A program made the position numbers and the translations under genes. The notes beneath the pieces were generated by a model. That model had not been told where the DNA came from and searched no databases. It saw only the letters and a program-made list of their open reading frames with translations. A stretch of DNA of 39,888 nucleotides from Tepidibacillus decaturensis (GTDB lineage Bacteria > Bacillota > Bacilli > Tepidibacillales > Tepidibacillaceae), in NCBI RefSeq assembly GCF_001561915.1, contig NZ_LSKU01000001.1, forward strand, positions 356,149 through 396,036, written 5' to 3'. The first letter of the stretch is position 1. Each line of letters opens with the position of its first letter. Below, one piece after another: positions 8,621 through 17,207 of this stretch.

Positions 8621-8980
8621 ATGGCAAGAGTAAAAGGCGGATATGTTAGTCGTCGTCGTCGTAAAAAAATCTTAAAACTTGCTAAAGGTTATTTTGGTTC
8701 AAAACACCGTTTATTTAAAACAGCAAAAGCACAAGTAATGAAATCATTATTATATGCTTATCGTGACCGTCGTCAGCGCAAACGTGACTTCCGCAAATTA
8801 TGGATTGCACGTATCAATGCTGCTGCACGCATGAATGGTCTTTCATATAGTAAATTTATGCATGGCTTAAAAATAGCAGGTGTAGATATTAACCGTAAAA
8901 TGCTAGCTGACTTAGCTGTAAATGATGCAAAAGCATTTGCAGACCTAGCAGAATTAGCAAAAGAAAAAATCAATGCCTAA
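8621..8980 (+). CDS. rplT: 50S ribosomal protein L20
   Basis: 119 aa, full length. Conserved segments [17 protein letters not shown] and [13 protein letters not shown] are visible. It is needed for early 50S assembly and in Firmicutes represses its own operon at the leader. Last gene of infC-rpmI-rplT, followed by a terminator. Good AGGAGG ribosome site. Confidence 0.98.
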   Translation: MARVKGGYVSRRRRKKILKLAKGYFGSKHRLFKTAKAQVMKSLLYAYRDRRQRKRDFRKLWIARINAAARMNGLSYSKFMHGLKIAGVDINRKMLADLAVNDAKAFADLAELAKEKINA

Positions 8981-8987
8981 ATTTTTA

Positions 8988-9014
8988 TAAAAACACCCTA
9001 TATGGGTGTTTTTC
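8988..9014 (+). terminator. Terminator of infC-rpmI-rplT
   Basis: AAACACCC (8991-8998) pairs with GGGTGTTT (9004-9011), followed by T residues. Confidence 0.85.
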
Positions 9015-9054
9015 ATTATTCCATCACTTTTGTTGGTAATATTGGGGGTCCAAT

Positions 9055-10764
9055 ATGAAGGTCATTCTGTCGACATTAAATGCAAAATATATTCATTCTT
9101 CACTTGCATTACGTTATCTTAAGGCATATAGTCAACGTGAATTTCCTGACATAAAAATTCTTGAATACTCGATTAAAGAACCGATCTTACAAATGGTCAG
9201 TGAGATCTATCAAAAAGACCCTGACGTAGTAGGTTTCTCTTGTTATATTTGGAATATTGAAGAGACCATTCAGTTAATTCAACTATTAAAAAAAGTGAAG
9301 CCTGAAGTCAGGATTGTATTAGGTGGTCCTGAAGTTTCCTATGACCTTGATTATTGGTTTAAAAGAGTACCAGAAATTGATGTCATTGTGGTTGGAGAAG
9401 GAGAAGCCACTTTTTTGCATCTACTTCAAGCATTAAAAACAAAAAGACCTCTAGATGAAGTTCTAGGGATTGCCTATAGAGAAGGGAAGACCTATCGAGT
9501 AAATGCATCACAGCCTAAATTGGATTTGAATGAAATTCCTAGCCCATACAAAGATCTGGATGATCTTCAATCCCTAAAGGATCGAATTGTCTATTTTGAG
9601 GCAAGCAGAGGCTGTCCTTTTTCATGTGCTTATTGCTTATCTTCCATAGAAACAGGGGTTAGATATTTTGCATTAGAGAGGGTAAAGGAAGATCTTCTTC
9701 AATTGATCAAAAGCGGTGTCAAGCTGATTAAGTTTGTGGATCGAACCTTTAATATCAATAAGAAATATGCACTTGAAATCTTTCAATTTCTCATCGAAAA
9801 CCATCAAGGGACTGTATTCCAATTTGAAATCACCGCTGATATTATGAAACAGGATGTTCTACAATACCTTATTGATTATGCACCTGATGGAATCTTTCGT
9901 TTCGAAATCGGTGTTCAATCAACCAATGAGTATACCAATTCCTTAGTTCATCGTCGGCAAAACTTTAAAAAGCTTAGTGAAACGGTACTCAAATTAAAAG
10001 AAAGCACCAAAATTGATAAACATTTAGACTTAATTGCAGGACTTCCAGAAGAAGATTATGCATCCTTTCGCAAAACCTTTAACGATGTATTTGAGTTAAG
10101 GCCAGAAGAATTACAACTAGGTTTTTTAAAAATGTTAAGAGGGACGGCTATCTGGAAGGAAGCCAAAAAATATGGTTATATTTATATGGACAAAGCACCC
10201 TATGAAATATTGGCAAACAACGTTCTTTCTTTCTCAGATGTCATTCGGGTTAAAAGAGTAGAAGAGGTATTAGATAAATATTGGAATGCACAGCGAATGA
10301 ATCGAACCATTGAATACTTAATTCGATATGAATTTACTTCGGCTTTTGACTTCTTTCAGCAGTTCGGAGATTATTGGGAAAGCAAAGGATGGAATCGAAT
10401 TGGCCATCAATTAGAAACCTTATATACAAGGTTAAATGATTTTTTAATCGATACCGGTATTCAACATCTAGAGATAGCTCAGAGCTTGATGAAACTTGAT
10501 TATTTTCTTAATTTTAATCATAAGCCAAGAAAAACATGGTGGGAATTTACCCTCACCAAAAAAGAACAAAAGGAAATGATGAAAGACCTTATGGAGGATT
10601 TAAACCTAAGTGAAAATGAGCTACATAAGCATGTCATGATTGAAGTGGTTCCTATTGATATCGAAGCTTTTTTAACAATAGGTGAAATAAAAGAACAAAA
10701 TACTTTGCTAGCGGTATATTATAATCCACCTGATAAACCAAAGTATTTTACTAAAAAACGATAG
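9055..10764 (+). CDS. Radical SAM protein with B12-binding-like N domain and DUF4080
   Basis: 569 aa. The N-terminal ~130 residues form a Rossmann-like domain (VVGFSCYIW, RIVLGGPEVS, VVGEGEATF) as in cobalamin-binding radical SAM enzymes, but the base-off DxHxxG motif is not visible. The radical SAM core has the [4Fe-4S] motif CPFSCAYC at about residues 187-194, followed by FVDRTFN and FRFEIGVQST. The C-terminal ~170 residues fit DUF4080. The substrate is unknown. It stands alone between the rplT terminator and nhaA and has no homologue at this place in the B. subtilis order. Confident in class, not in reaction. Confidence 0.85.
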   Translation: MKVILSTLNAKYIHSSLALRYLKAYSQREFPDIKILEYSIKEPILQMVSEIYQKDPDVVGFSCYIWNIEETIQLIQLLKKVKPEVRIVLGGPEVSYDLDYWFKRVPEIDVIVVGEGEATFLHLLQALKTKRPLDEVLGIAYREGKTYRVNASQPKLDLNEIPSPYKDLDDLQSLKDRIVYFEASRGCPFSCAYCLSSIETGVRYFALERVKEDLLQLIKSGVKLIKFVDRTFNINKKYALEIFQFLIENHQGTVFQFEITADIMKQDVLQYLIDYAPDGIFRFEIGVQSTNEYTNSLVHRRQNFKKLSETVLKLKESTKIDKHLDLIAGLPEEDYASFRKTFNDVFELRPEELQLGFLKMLRGTAIWKEAKKYGYIYMDKAPYEILANNVLSFSDVIRVKRVEEVLDKYWNAQRMNRTIEYLIRYEFTSAFDFFQQFGDYWESKGWNRIGHQLETLYTRLNDFLIDTGIQHLEIAQSLMKLDYFLNFNHKPRKTWWEFTLTKKEQKEMMKDLMEDLNLSENELHKHVMIEVVPIDIEAFLTIGEIKEQNTLLAVYYNPPDKPKYFTKKR

Positions 10765-10817
10765 TGTGATAAAATTTCTTTTTAGTGAGACTAAAATGTA
10801 GGGGAGGAAAAAACAAC

Positions 10818-11984
10818 GTGCAGAAAACAGTCAATCTTTTAAGGGAGTTCTCCATTCCATTGATCTCCGGAGTTATTGTCGCCTTATTATGGGCAAATCT
10901 TTCGCCTCACAGTTATGAGACATTTGTAGAAGGCGAGTTTTTTAGTGGGATTAGCTTTCATTTTTTTGTAAATGATATCTTTATGGTTTTCTTTTTTGCG
11001 ATTGCAGCTGTAGAGATTGTTCAGAGCTTATCGCCTGGAGGAGATTTGAATCCATTAAAGAAAGCGGTTAATCCACTGATGGCTACAATGGGTGGGGTAC
11101 TTGGGCCTGTAGCTGTTTATTTACTACTAAATTCAATCATAGGATCTCCAGAATATTTAAGGGGTTGGGGGATTCCAACAGCAACTGATATTGCACTTGC
11201 ATGGCTAGTTGCTCGCTTTGTTTTTGGTGATAAACATCCAGCTGTTTCCTTTTTATTATTATTAGCGATTGCAGATGATGCCATCGGGTTAGTGATCATT
11301 GCGATTTTTTATCCTGATCCTGTGAATCCAGTAGAACCGATTTGGCTGTTAGTTACCTTAGCAGGGATGGCAATTTCCTTTATATTAAGAAAAAAAGGAG
11401 TAACCAATTATTGGCCTTATCTCCTATTAGGTGGCGTTCTTAGTTGGATAGGTTTACACAACGCGCATTTGCATCCTGCACTAGCATTAGTCGTGATTAT
11501 TCCATTTTTACCAAATCCAAAAGAAGAACATGGGCATTTATTTGAAGATGATGAGACCTCTCATACTACCCTTACGAAATTTGAACATGAGTGGAAAATC
11601 TTTGTAGATTTCGGATTATTTATGTTTGGCTTATCCAATGCCGGTGTAGAGTTTTCTGAAATTGGAACAACGACTTGGTTAGTTTTTGTCGGATTACTTG
11701 TCGGAAAAACGGTGGGAATCTTTATTTTAGGTTCTATTGCCAAAATGTTAGGTTTCCCATTACCAACAGGTATGGGAATGAAAGAATTATTCCTTGCTGG
11801 TGTCGTTGCTGCGATGGGATTAACAGTCGCACTCTTTGTGGCAGGGGCTGCGTTTACTGATCCAGTGATCCAAGGAGCAGCAAAAATGGGAGCGCTCTTT
11901 AGTGCAAGTGCTGCAATTTTTGCCTTTATCCTTGGCAAACTACTAGGTATCAAAAAGATGAAAGAAACCAGTACGCAAAATTAA
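10818..11984 (+). CDS. nhaA: Na+/H+ antiporter NhaA (paralogue 1)
   Basis: Electrogenic Na+(Li+)/H+ exchanger of the cytoplasmic membrane, 388 aa. The paired aspartates of the ion site are in LLAIADDAIGL, and the TATDIALAW segment carries the other functional Asp. GTG 10818 is chosen because GGGGAGGA at 10801-10808 lies 9 nt upstream; the frame is open for 11 more codons, but these overlap that site. It is clearly related along its full length to the second copy at 13705. Its terminator has been split by an insertion sequence. Confidence 0.93.
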   Translation: MQKTVNLLREFSIPLISGVIVALLWANLSPHSYETFVEGEFFSGISFHFFVNDIFMVFFFAIAAVEIVQSLSPGGDLNPLKKAVNPLMATMGGVLGPVAVYLLLNSIIGSPEYLRGWGIPTATDIALAWLVARFVFGDKHPAVSFLLLLAIADDAIGLVIIAIFYPDPVNPVEPIWLLVTLAGMAISFILRKKGVTNYWPYLLLGGVLSWIGLHNAHLHPALALVVIIPFLPNPKEEHGHLFEDDETSHTTLTKFEHEWKIFVDFGLFMFGLSNAGVEFSEIGTTTWLVFVGLLVGKTVGIFILGSIAKMLGFPLPTGMGMKELFLAGVVAAMGLTVALFVAGAAFTDPVIQGAAKMGALFSASAAIFAFILGKLLGIKKMKETSTQN

Positions 11985-12036
11985 GTCTTAATGACCCACG
12001 TAAAACTATATTTTAAGCTAAATGAAATGAATGATG

Positions 12037-12049
12037 AAAGACTCTAAGG
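12037..12049 (+). terminator. Left arm of a terminator split by the IS
   Basis: AAAGACTCTAAGG (12037-12049) is complementary, with one G-U pair, to CCTTGGAGTCTTT at 13535-13547, which is followed by a T run to 13551. The two arms are separated by the whole insertion sequence. Before insertion they would have formed a 13-bp stem typical of a terminator, here at the end of nhaA paralogue 1. Confidence 0.75.
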
Positions 12050-12094
12050 AAATTAATAAAGTGTACCCTTTGTAAAGGACATTTTAAAAAAACT

Positions 12095-12952
12095 CTAAGC
12101 AACTTGGAGAAGATGATGTCTGTATTGTGCAGGCGTCATCTTTTTTAAGTTCCACTGACCTCGATAATGATTGTAATAGATTATATAACTCTTTATCTCT
12201 CGTTTTACATCTTCTAACGTTTCACACGATTCAAAGTCCGTTTCATCTTTCAAATGCCCAAAGAACGATTCCTGCGGCGCATTATCCCAACAGTTCTCAC
12301 GACGTGACATCGATTGACCTAATCCCATTCTCTTCACAAGTATTTGAAATTGGGGGCTGGTATAATGCACTCCTTGATCCGAGTGGATGAATGCACCCTC
12401 CGCTAGTTTTCCACCTTTCTTCTTTAATTTCTTTACCGTATTTAGGGCGATATCTAGTGTTATTTTGTCAGACACTTCATAGGATAGAATTTCATTAGTT
12501 TCGGCATCTTTTATAGTAGATAAATAGGCGCGTTTTCCTTTTCCATAACTTAAATAAGTGATGTCTGTTAATAATACTTTTCCAGCGATTCCTTGCTTAA
12601 ATTCACGATTTAATAGGTTCGGTAATGTTCTATGCTCTTTTGTAGCCTTTGCCATTCTTCGATAAGGATTTGCTTTTCGAATCGGGCAAACGATGCCGTA
12701 CTTTCTCATAATGCGACGAATTCGTTTTAGGTTATAGGTAATTTGAAACTGATTTTCTAACGTCATTTTAATTTGACGTGCGCCTTTCTTACGACGACGA
12801 AAATTGAACGCTTTTAAAATAACTTCTTTTACTTCTTCGTCTGCTTGATCATAAGATTGTCTAGTAAGTTGTGCATCTGTCGAAAAATAACGATAATAAC
12901 CTGATCGAGAGACCCCAACTAATTCACAAAGATAGCGTACCATCCGATTCAA
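12095..12952 (-). CDS. IS3-family transposase OrfB (integrase domain)
   Basis: 285 aa counted from TTG 12952. The rve-type DDE catalytic core is intact: D in LLTDITYL, D in FIHSDQGVHYTS and E in QESFFGHLKDE. An N-terminal HTH_21 region (ARQIKMTLEN, IRRIMRKYGI) precedes it. The same frame stays open upstream to about 13012 and encodes EQKFQLIQYVIEKYNL, so the active product is probably the OrfAB fusion made by -1 frameshifting rather than a protein starting at 12952. Confidence 0.93.
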   Translation of the reverse strand: MNRMVRYLCELVGVSRSGYYRYFSTDAQLTRQSYDQADEEVKEVILKAFNFRRRKKGARQIKMTLENQFQITYNLKRIRRIMRKYGIVCPIRKANPYRRMAKATKEHRTLPNLLNREFKQGIAGKVLLTDITYLSYGKGKRAYLSTIKDAETNEILSYEVSDKITLDIALNTVKKLKKKGGKLAEGAFIHSDQGVHYTSPQFQILVKRMGLGQSMSRRENCWDNAPQESFFGHLKDETDFESCETLEDVKREIKSYIIYYNHYRGQWNLKKMTPAQYRHHLLQVA

Positions 12953-13002
12953 GTTGTATTTTTCTATGACATACTGGATTAACTGAAATTTTTGTTCTGC
13001 TG

Positions 13003-13446
13003 TTAATTTCCCTTTTTCTTTACCAGCATCCTTTCTGCTAAATCGATCTTTTTTAATAATTCATTTTCTGCACGTAACAATGCATTTTGTGCCTCCAATC
13101 TCGCATATTTTTCTTCTATACTTAATTCACGTTTAAATGGACGCCCTGAATGGTTTTTACGCGAATCTTCAAGTCCCGCTATACCATTTTCTTTGTAAGC
13201 AGTACGCCATCGTTTTAAAGCAGATTTAGCACGTTCTATCCCAACAATTTCAATATCAAACCCTGCATCTTCAAAGATTTGACGTGAAAATTTCCCTTCC
13301 TCATATTCTTTAACTGCCTTTGCTTTAAATTCATCTGTATATGTAATTGCTTTTTTACTAACAGATTTTACATAAGGATGCTTTTTCAATATTTCCTGCT
13401 CTTGTTTTGTAAATAATATTTTCGACATTGTTTTCCGCTCCATCAA
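13003..13446 (-). CDS. IS3-family transposase OrfA (helix-turn-helix protein)
   Basis: 147 aa. An N-terminal DNA-binding region (ITYTDEFKAKAVKEYEEGK, then ALKRWRTAYKENG) is followed by a leucine-zipper-like coiled coil (LEAQNALLRAENELLKKI) near the C terminus, the usual OrfA layout. The 3' end reads AAG AAA AAG GGA AAT TAA; the G AAA AAG run at 13012-13018 is a plausible slippery site feeding into the orfB frame, which overlaps here. Confidence 0.9.
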   Translation of the reverse strand: MMERKTMSKILFTKQEQEILKKHPYVKSVSKKAITYTDEFKAKAVKEYEEGKFSRQIFEDAGFDIEIVGIERAKSALKRWRTAYKENGIAGLEDSRKNHSGRPFKRELSIEEKYARLEAQNALLRAENELLKKIDLAERMLVKKKGN

Positions 13447-13534
13447 CTTTTTACTTCAATTATAAATAAAAGTACCCTACAAGGGAGACTTTTTTTAAGT
13501 GTCCATCTTATAGGGTACATTTTATTTTATTCAA

Positions 13535-13551
13535 CCTTGGAGTCTTTTTTT
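13535..13551 (+). terminator. Right arm and T run of the split terminator
   Basis: CCTTGGAGTC followed by a seven-base T run is what is left, downstream of the IS, of the terminator of nhaA paralogue 1. Without the left arm nearby it should no longer terminate efficiently. Confidence 0.7.
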
Positions 13552-13704
13552 ATTTCGTTACATATGATTTTTCCTTAGGAAATCGTAAATAATAACAATG
13601 TGTTTCATTGGAAAAACTTCTCTAGATTTTAATTGAAACCAATTTAGAAATCATTCGTAATATACTTTTAAGCATATGCACAATTAAAAAGGAGGAGATG
13701 AGGG

Positions 13705-14895
13705 ATGTATAAAACAATTCAATTATTACGGGAATTCTCAATCCCACTTATCACGGGGGTTATCGCTGCATTAGCATGGGCCAATCTTTCCCCTGAAGGG
13801 TATCAGGCATTTGTACATTACAAAATTTTTGGCGATATTGACTTGCATTTTATTGCAAATGATATCATTATGGTGTTTTTCTTCGGTATTGCAGCTGTAG
13901 AGATCACACAAAGTGTTTTACCAGGTGGAGATTTAAATCCAATCAAAAAGGCGATTAATCCTTTATTTGCAACACTAGGTGGAGTTATAGGCCCAATTGT
14001 TGTTTTCTTTGTTCTTAATTCCATAATTGGTGACCCAGCTTATACAAATGGTTGGGGAATTCCAACTGCGACAGATATTGCATTAGCTTGGTTAATTGCA
14101 AGATTTATCTTTGGGGCAAAACATCCAGCCGTATCATTTTTGCTACTTTTGGCTATTGTAGACGATGCGATAGGCCTTGGAATTATAGCCATTTTTTATC
14201 CCGACCCAACTCACCCAGTTCAACCGATCTGGCTATTACTTACTGTTATTGGGATGGGAGTCGCTTTTATTTTAAGAAAGGTGAAGGTAAACAATTATTG
14301 GCCATATATGATTATTGGTGGGCTATTTAGTTGGTTTGGCCTATATAAAGCATCTATTCACCCAGCATTGGCATTGGTCTTTATTATCCCATTTCTACCC
14401 CATGCACCTAGGGAGAGAGACCATCTTTTTGAAGAAGATGTGGATGACCATACCCCTCTTGCTCAATTTGAGCATGAATGGAAAGCATTTGTCGATTTTG
14501 GTTTGTTCGTCTTTGGATTAACAAATGCAGGAGTTGAATTTTCTGGAATAGGTACAATTACCTGGATTATTTTCCTCTCCTTATTGTTGGGCAAAAGCTT
14601 AGGTATCTCATCTTTTGCCTTGCTAGGTGAAAAATTTGGATTTCCATTACCACAAGGAATGTCACATAAGGATGTTTTTTTAGTAGGTGTGATTGCTGGA
14701 TTAGGTTTAACAGTGGCTTTATTTGTTGCAGGTGCTGCATTTACTGACCCAACCATTCAAGGAGCAGCAAAAATGGGTGCCGTCTTTAGTGCCTTTATTG
14801 CGCTTATTGCTTTTGTGTTGGCTAGGTTTTTTAAAGTAAATAAAGAACCAAATGTTACTTTAAATAAAAGGAACATTAGGTTGAAAATGTTTTAA
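13705..14895 (+). CDS. nhaA: Na+/H+ antiporter NhaA (paralogue 2)
   Basis: 396 aa, NhaA family. Its ion-site aspartates are in LLLAIVDDAIGL, where paralogue 1 has ADDA, and TATDIALAW is identical. The two copies align without gaps over most of their length and are roughly two-thirds identical by eye, with a divergent C-terminal tail here (KEPNVTLNKRNIRLKMF). Excellent ribosome site AAAAAGGAGGAG before ATG 13705. It probably arose by tandem duplication before the IS landed between the copies. Confidence 0.94.
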   Translation: MYKTIQLLREFSIPLITGVIAALAWANLSPEGYQAFVHYKIFGDIDLHFIANDIIMVFFFGIAAVEITQSVLPGGDLNPIKKAINPLFATLGGVIGPIVVFFVLNSIIGDPAYTNGWGIPTATDIALAWLIARFIFGAKHPAVSFLLLLAIVDDAIGLGIIAIFYPDPTHPVQPIWLLLTVIGMGVAFILRKVKVNNYWPYMIIGGLFSWFGLYKASIHPALALVFIIPFLPHAPRERDHLFEEDVDDHTPLAQFEHEWKAFVDFGLFVFGLTNAGVEFSGIGTITWIIFLSLLLGKSLGISSFALLGEKFGFPLPQGMSHKDVFLVGVIAGLGLTVALFVAGAAFTDPTIQGAAKMGAVFSAFIALIAFVLARFFKVNKEPNVTLNKRNIRLKMF

Positions 14896-14957
14896 AAGTT
14901 TTAATCATTCGCTATAATAAGATTGGATAGGAATTCCAATGAGAAAGGGGCGTTAAA

Positions 14958-16031
14958 ATGGAAGATTTGACATTACAAATGTTTAAGGAATTAACTGAAG
15001 CACCAGGAGCACCTGGGAATGAAGCAGCTGCTAGAGAAGTGATGAGAAAGTATATCGAACCTTATGCTGATGAGGTTTATACTGATAACTTAGGGAGTTT
15101 AATTGCGAGAAAAGGAAATCACGGTCCTAAAATCTTAATTGCCGGACATTTAGACGAAGTCGCTTTTATGGTAACACGGATTACAGATGATGGATTTATC
15201 AAGTTTCAACCCCTTGGAGGTTGGTGGGAACAAGTCATGCTTGCTCAAAGGGTAACGATACATACGAGAAAAGGTGAAGTGATTGGTATCATTGGCTCTA
15301 AGCCACCACATATTTTACCACCTGAAGCTAGGAAGAAGCCAGTTGAGAAAAAAGATATGTTTATCGACATTGGAGCAAGCAGTAAGGAAGAAGCTGAAGA
15401 ATTCGGTGTACGTCCTGGAGATTCAATTATACCGGTTTCTCCATTTACAGTAATGAAAAATCCAAAAATGATAATGGCAAAAGCATGGGATAATCGGATT
15501 GGTTGTGCGATTGCAGTAGAAGTGCTTAAACGATTAAAAGATGAACAACATCCTAATACTGTATATGGAGTAGGTACAGTACAGGAAGAAGTGGGTCTTC
15601 GTGGTGCACAAACTTCTGTGAATACCGTTCAACCAGATATTGCTTTTGCTATAGATGTAGGAATCGCTGGCGATACCCCAGGAGTTACAGATGATGAAGC
15701 AGTGAGTAAAATGGGAAAGGGTCCACAAATCTTATTATTTGATGCGTCTATGGTTCCTCATCGAGGCTTAAGGGATTTTGTCGTTGATATTGCTGAAGAA
15801 GAAAACATTCCTTTTCAATATGAAGCATTAGCAGGGGGAGGAACAGATGCAGGGCGTTTTCACTTGTATGGAAAGGGAGTCCCATCCACAGTAATAGGGA
15901 TTGCTACTCGTTACATTCATAGTCATGCTGCGATTCTTCATCGAGATGATTTTGAACAAGCAGTCAATTTACTTGTGAAAGTCATTAAACGATTAGATGA
16001 AAAGACGGTAAAAGGAATCATGGCTAGATAA
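14958..16031 (+). CDS. ysdC: M42-family metallo-aminopeptidase
   Basis: 357 aa, cytosolic M42 peptidase (glutamyl aminopeptidase/deblocking type) that trims peptides and assembles into large tetrahedral particles in studied members. Di-metal site residues are visible: H in [11 protein letters not shown] in [10 protein letters not shown], catalytic and ligand Glu in [12 protein letters not shown] in [10 protein letters not shown], and H in [11 protein letters not shown]. In B. subtilis ysdC also lies near infC-rpmI-rplT, which supports the symbol. AGAAAGGGG precedes the start, and a terminator follows the stop. Confidence 0.9.
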   Translation: MEDLTLQMFKELTEAPGAPGNEAAAREVMRKYIEPYADEVYTDNLGSLIARKGNHGPKILIAGHLDEVAFMVTRITDDGFIKFQPLGGWWEQVMLAQRVTIHTRKGEVIGIIGSKPPHILPPEARKKPVEKKDMFIDIGASSKEEAEEFGVRPGDSIIPVSPFTVMKNPKMIMAKAWDNRIGCAIAVEVLKRLKDEQHPNTVYGVGTVQEEVGLRGAQTSVNTVQPDIAFAIDVGIAGDTPGVTDDEAVSKMGKGPQILLFDASMVPHRGLRDFVVDIAEEENIPFQYEALAGGGTDAGRFHLYGKGVPSTVIGIATRYIHSHAAILHRDDFEQAVNLLVKVIKRLDEKTVKGIMAR

Positions 16032-16034
16032 AAA

Positions 16035-16075
16035 GAAAGAATGAGTCTCCTCTGTTGGATGGCTCATTCTTTTCA
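16035..16075 (+). terminator. Terminator after the M42 peptidase
   Basis: AAAGAATGAG (16036-16045) pairs with CTCATTCTTT (16063-16072), followed by TTC. Confidence 0.75.
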
Positions 16076-16134
16076 TTTATATATTCCATAAGCAGCGACT
16101 TTTGAGAGAGTATTTCTTACCTTATGTTTTATTC

Positions 16135-16176
16135 GAAGAAATGCACGGACAACGGAGCGCGTTGGAATATATAAAC
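16135..16176 (-). repeat. 42-nt dispersed repeat, copy A
   Basis: Matches the reverse complement of 24138-24179 at 35 of 42 positions, with an uninterrupted core ACGGAGCGCG. In gene-relative terms it follows the stop of sspI by a few bases and reads GTTTATATATTCCAACGCGC on that strand. It is not part of any recognised gene or RNA family. Confidence 0.6.
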
Positions 16177-16178
16177 TA

Positions 16179-16382
16179 TTATATATTTTTACTTAGTGCA
16201 TCAATCATTTCGTTCTGTGATTGTGAATCACTGTGTTGCCAAATCACTTCAAATAAGACACCTAATCCAGGTAAGGTTTTTTCTTCATGATCTTTAATCG
16301 CTGTATTGATCATGTCTTTTAATTGTTCTTCATCTTTTCCTTTTATGTTTTGAATGATAGCTTGACGTAGGTCAATGTTCAT
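16179..16382 (-). CDS. sspI: Small acid-soluble spore protein I
   Basis: 67 aa minor SASP found in the spore core, expressed in the forespore. The family signature LPGLGVLFEVIWQH is present at residues 37-50, and the N terminus MNIDLRQAI is typical. A good AGGAGG ribosome site precedes it on the minus strand. No convincing sigma-G promoter could be picked by eye. It lies between the M42 peptidase and the SpoU methylase, as sspI does in B. subtilis. It shows that the organism sporulates. Confidence 0.93.
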   Translation of the reverse strand: MNIDLRQAIIQNIKGKDEEQLKDMINTAIKDHEEKTLPGLGVLFEVIWQHSDSQSQNEMIDALSKNI

Positions 16383-16494
16383 CTCTTTAACCTCCTATAT
16401 TTAATGGTAAGGAAATGGTCACTTTTATGGAATTTTTTTTAGTATACCCTATATTGATCAAACCATTAGTTTTTAGGAAAAGAGCTTGTAGATA

Positions 16495-16503
16495 TGATAT
16501 AAT
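16495..16503 (+). promoter_or_regulatory. Extended -10 promoter of the first RCK gene
   Basis: TGATATAAT (TG at 16495-16496, TATAAT 16498-16503) about 30 bp before the start codon; the -35 region is poor (TTAGGA). Confidence 0.55.
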
Positions 16504-16534
16504 ATAAAAAAATCATGGTGAAGGGAGTAGCCAT

Positions 16535-17200
16535 ATGAGCAAGCAATTTGCAGTGATTGGTTTGGGCAGGTTTGGATCAAGTGTAGCAAAAGAATTGTAT
16601 GATCTTCATTATGAAGTGATGGCTATAGATATCAATGAAGAAAGGATTCAAGAAAACGTTAACGTGGTTACCCATTGTGTACAAGCTGACTCCACTGACG
16701 AAACCGCGTTAAAGGCACTTGGAATCCGCAATTTTGATGTGGTTGTTGTCGCGATCGGACAAAATATTCAGGCCAGTATTTTAACTACTATACTTTTAAA
16801 AGAACTAGGTGTAGAAACGATTGTGGTTAAAGCGCAAAATCAATTACATGCAAAAGTATTATATAAAATTGGAGCCTCAAAGGTCGTCTTTCCAGAACGA
16901 GATATGGGAGCAAGGGTAGCGCATAATCTGGTTACACCGAATATTTTAGATTACATCGAACTGTCTGATGAATATAGCATCGTTGAAATTATTGCGAGTG
17001 AAAAAATGAACCACAAAAGCTTGGTTGAATTAAATATCCGTGCACGATTTGGATGTAACGTCATGGCAATCAAGAATGACCATCGTATCAATGTAGCCCC
17101 TGATGCAAATGACATGATCAAAACAGGGGATATCTTAGTCGTTATTGGACATAATAAAGATTTAAGAAAGTTTGAAGATTTTGTCATGAATGGAAAGTGA
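16535..17200 (+). CDS. K+ uptake regulatory subunit, KtrA/KtrC type (RCK) 1
   Basis: 221 aa cytosolic RCK protein that gates a Ktr/Trk potassium channel. The N-terminal NAD/ATP-binding Rossmann fold has GLGRFGSSVAKEL and the acidic end of strand 2 (AIDINEE). The C-terminal RCK_C domain (about residues 135-221) is the c-di-AMP site in studied KtrA/KtrC proteins. No KtrB/KtrD membrane partner is encoded nearby. A close paralogue lies at 22992. Its stop is immediately before the next gene. Confidence 0.92.
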   Translation: MSKQFAVIGLGRFGSSVAKELYDLHYEVMAIDINEERIQENVNVVTHCVQADSTDETALKALGIRNFDVVVVAIGQNIQASILTTILLKELGVETIVVKAQNQLHAKVLYKIGASKVVFPERDMGARVAHNLVTPNILDYIELSDEYSIVEIIASEKMNHKSLVELNIRARFGCNVMAIKNDHRINVAPDANDMIKTGDILVVIGHNKDLRKFEDFVMNGK

Positions 17201-17207
17201 GAAAAAA

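Larger units (their letters stand above)
12062..13519 (-). mobile_element. IS3-family (IS150-type) insertion sequence
   Basis: 1458 bp bounded by imperfect 20-bp terminal inverted repeats, TGTACCCTTTGTAAAGGACA at the left and TGTACCCTATAAGATGGACA as the reverse complement of the right end. The ends are TG...CA, as in IS3 elements. It carries orfA and orfB on the minus strand. Both frames appear intact, so it may be active. Flanking bases AAG and TTT do not form the expected 3-bp target duplication. The element sits in the loop of a terminator hairpin. Confidence 0.88.

Noticed and set aside
12055-13526. Longer insertion-sequence ends that include AATAAA/TTTATT
   Set aside because: The inverted match continues 7 bp beyond TG...CA, but these bases are better explained as the inner arms of the interrupted terminator, and the longer ends give no better target duplication.
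16102-16290. 62-codon plus-strand frame over sspI
   Set aside because: Antisense to the recognisable SspI protein and without a ribosome site; it includes the dispersed repeat copy A.
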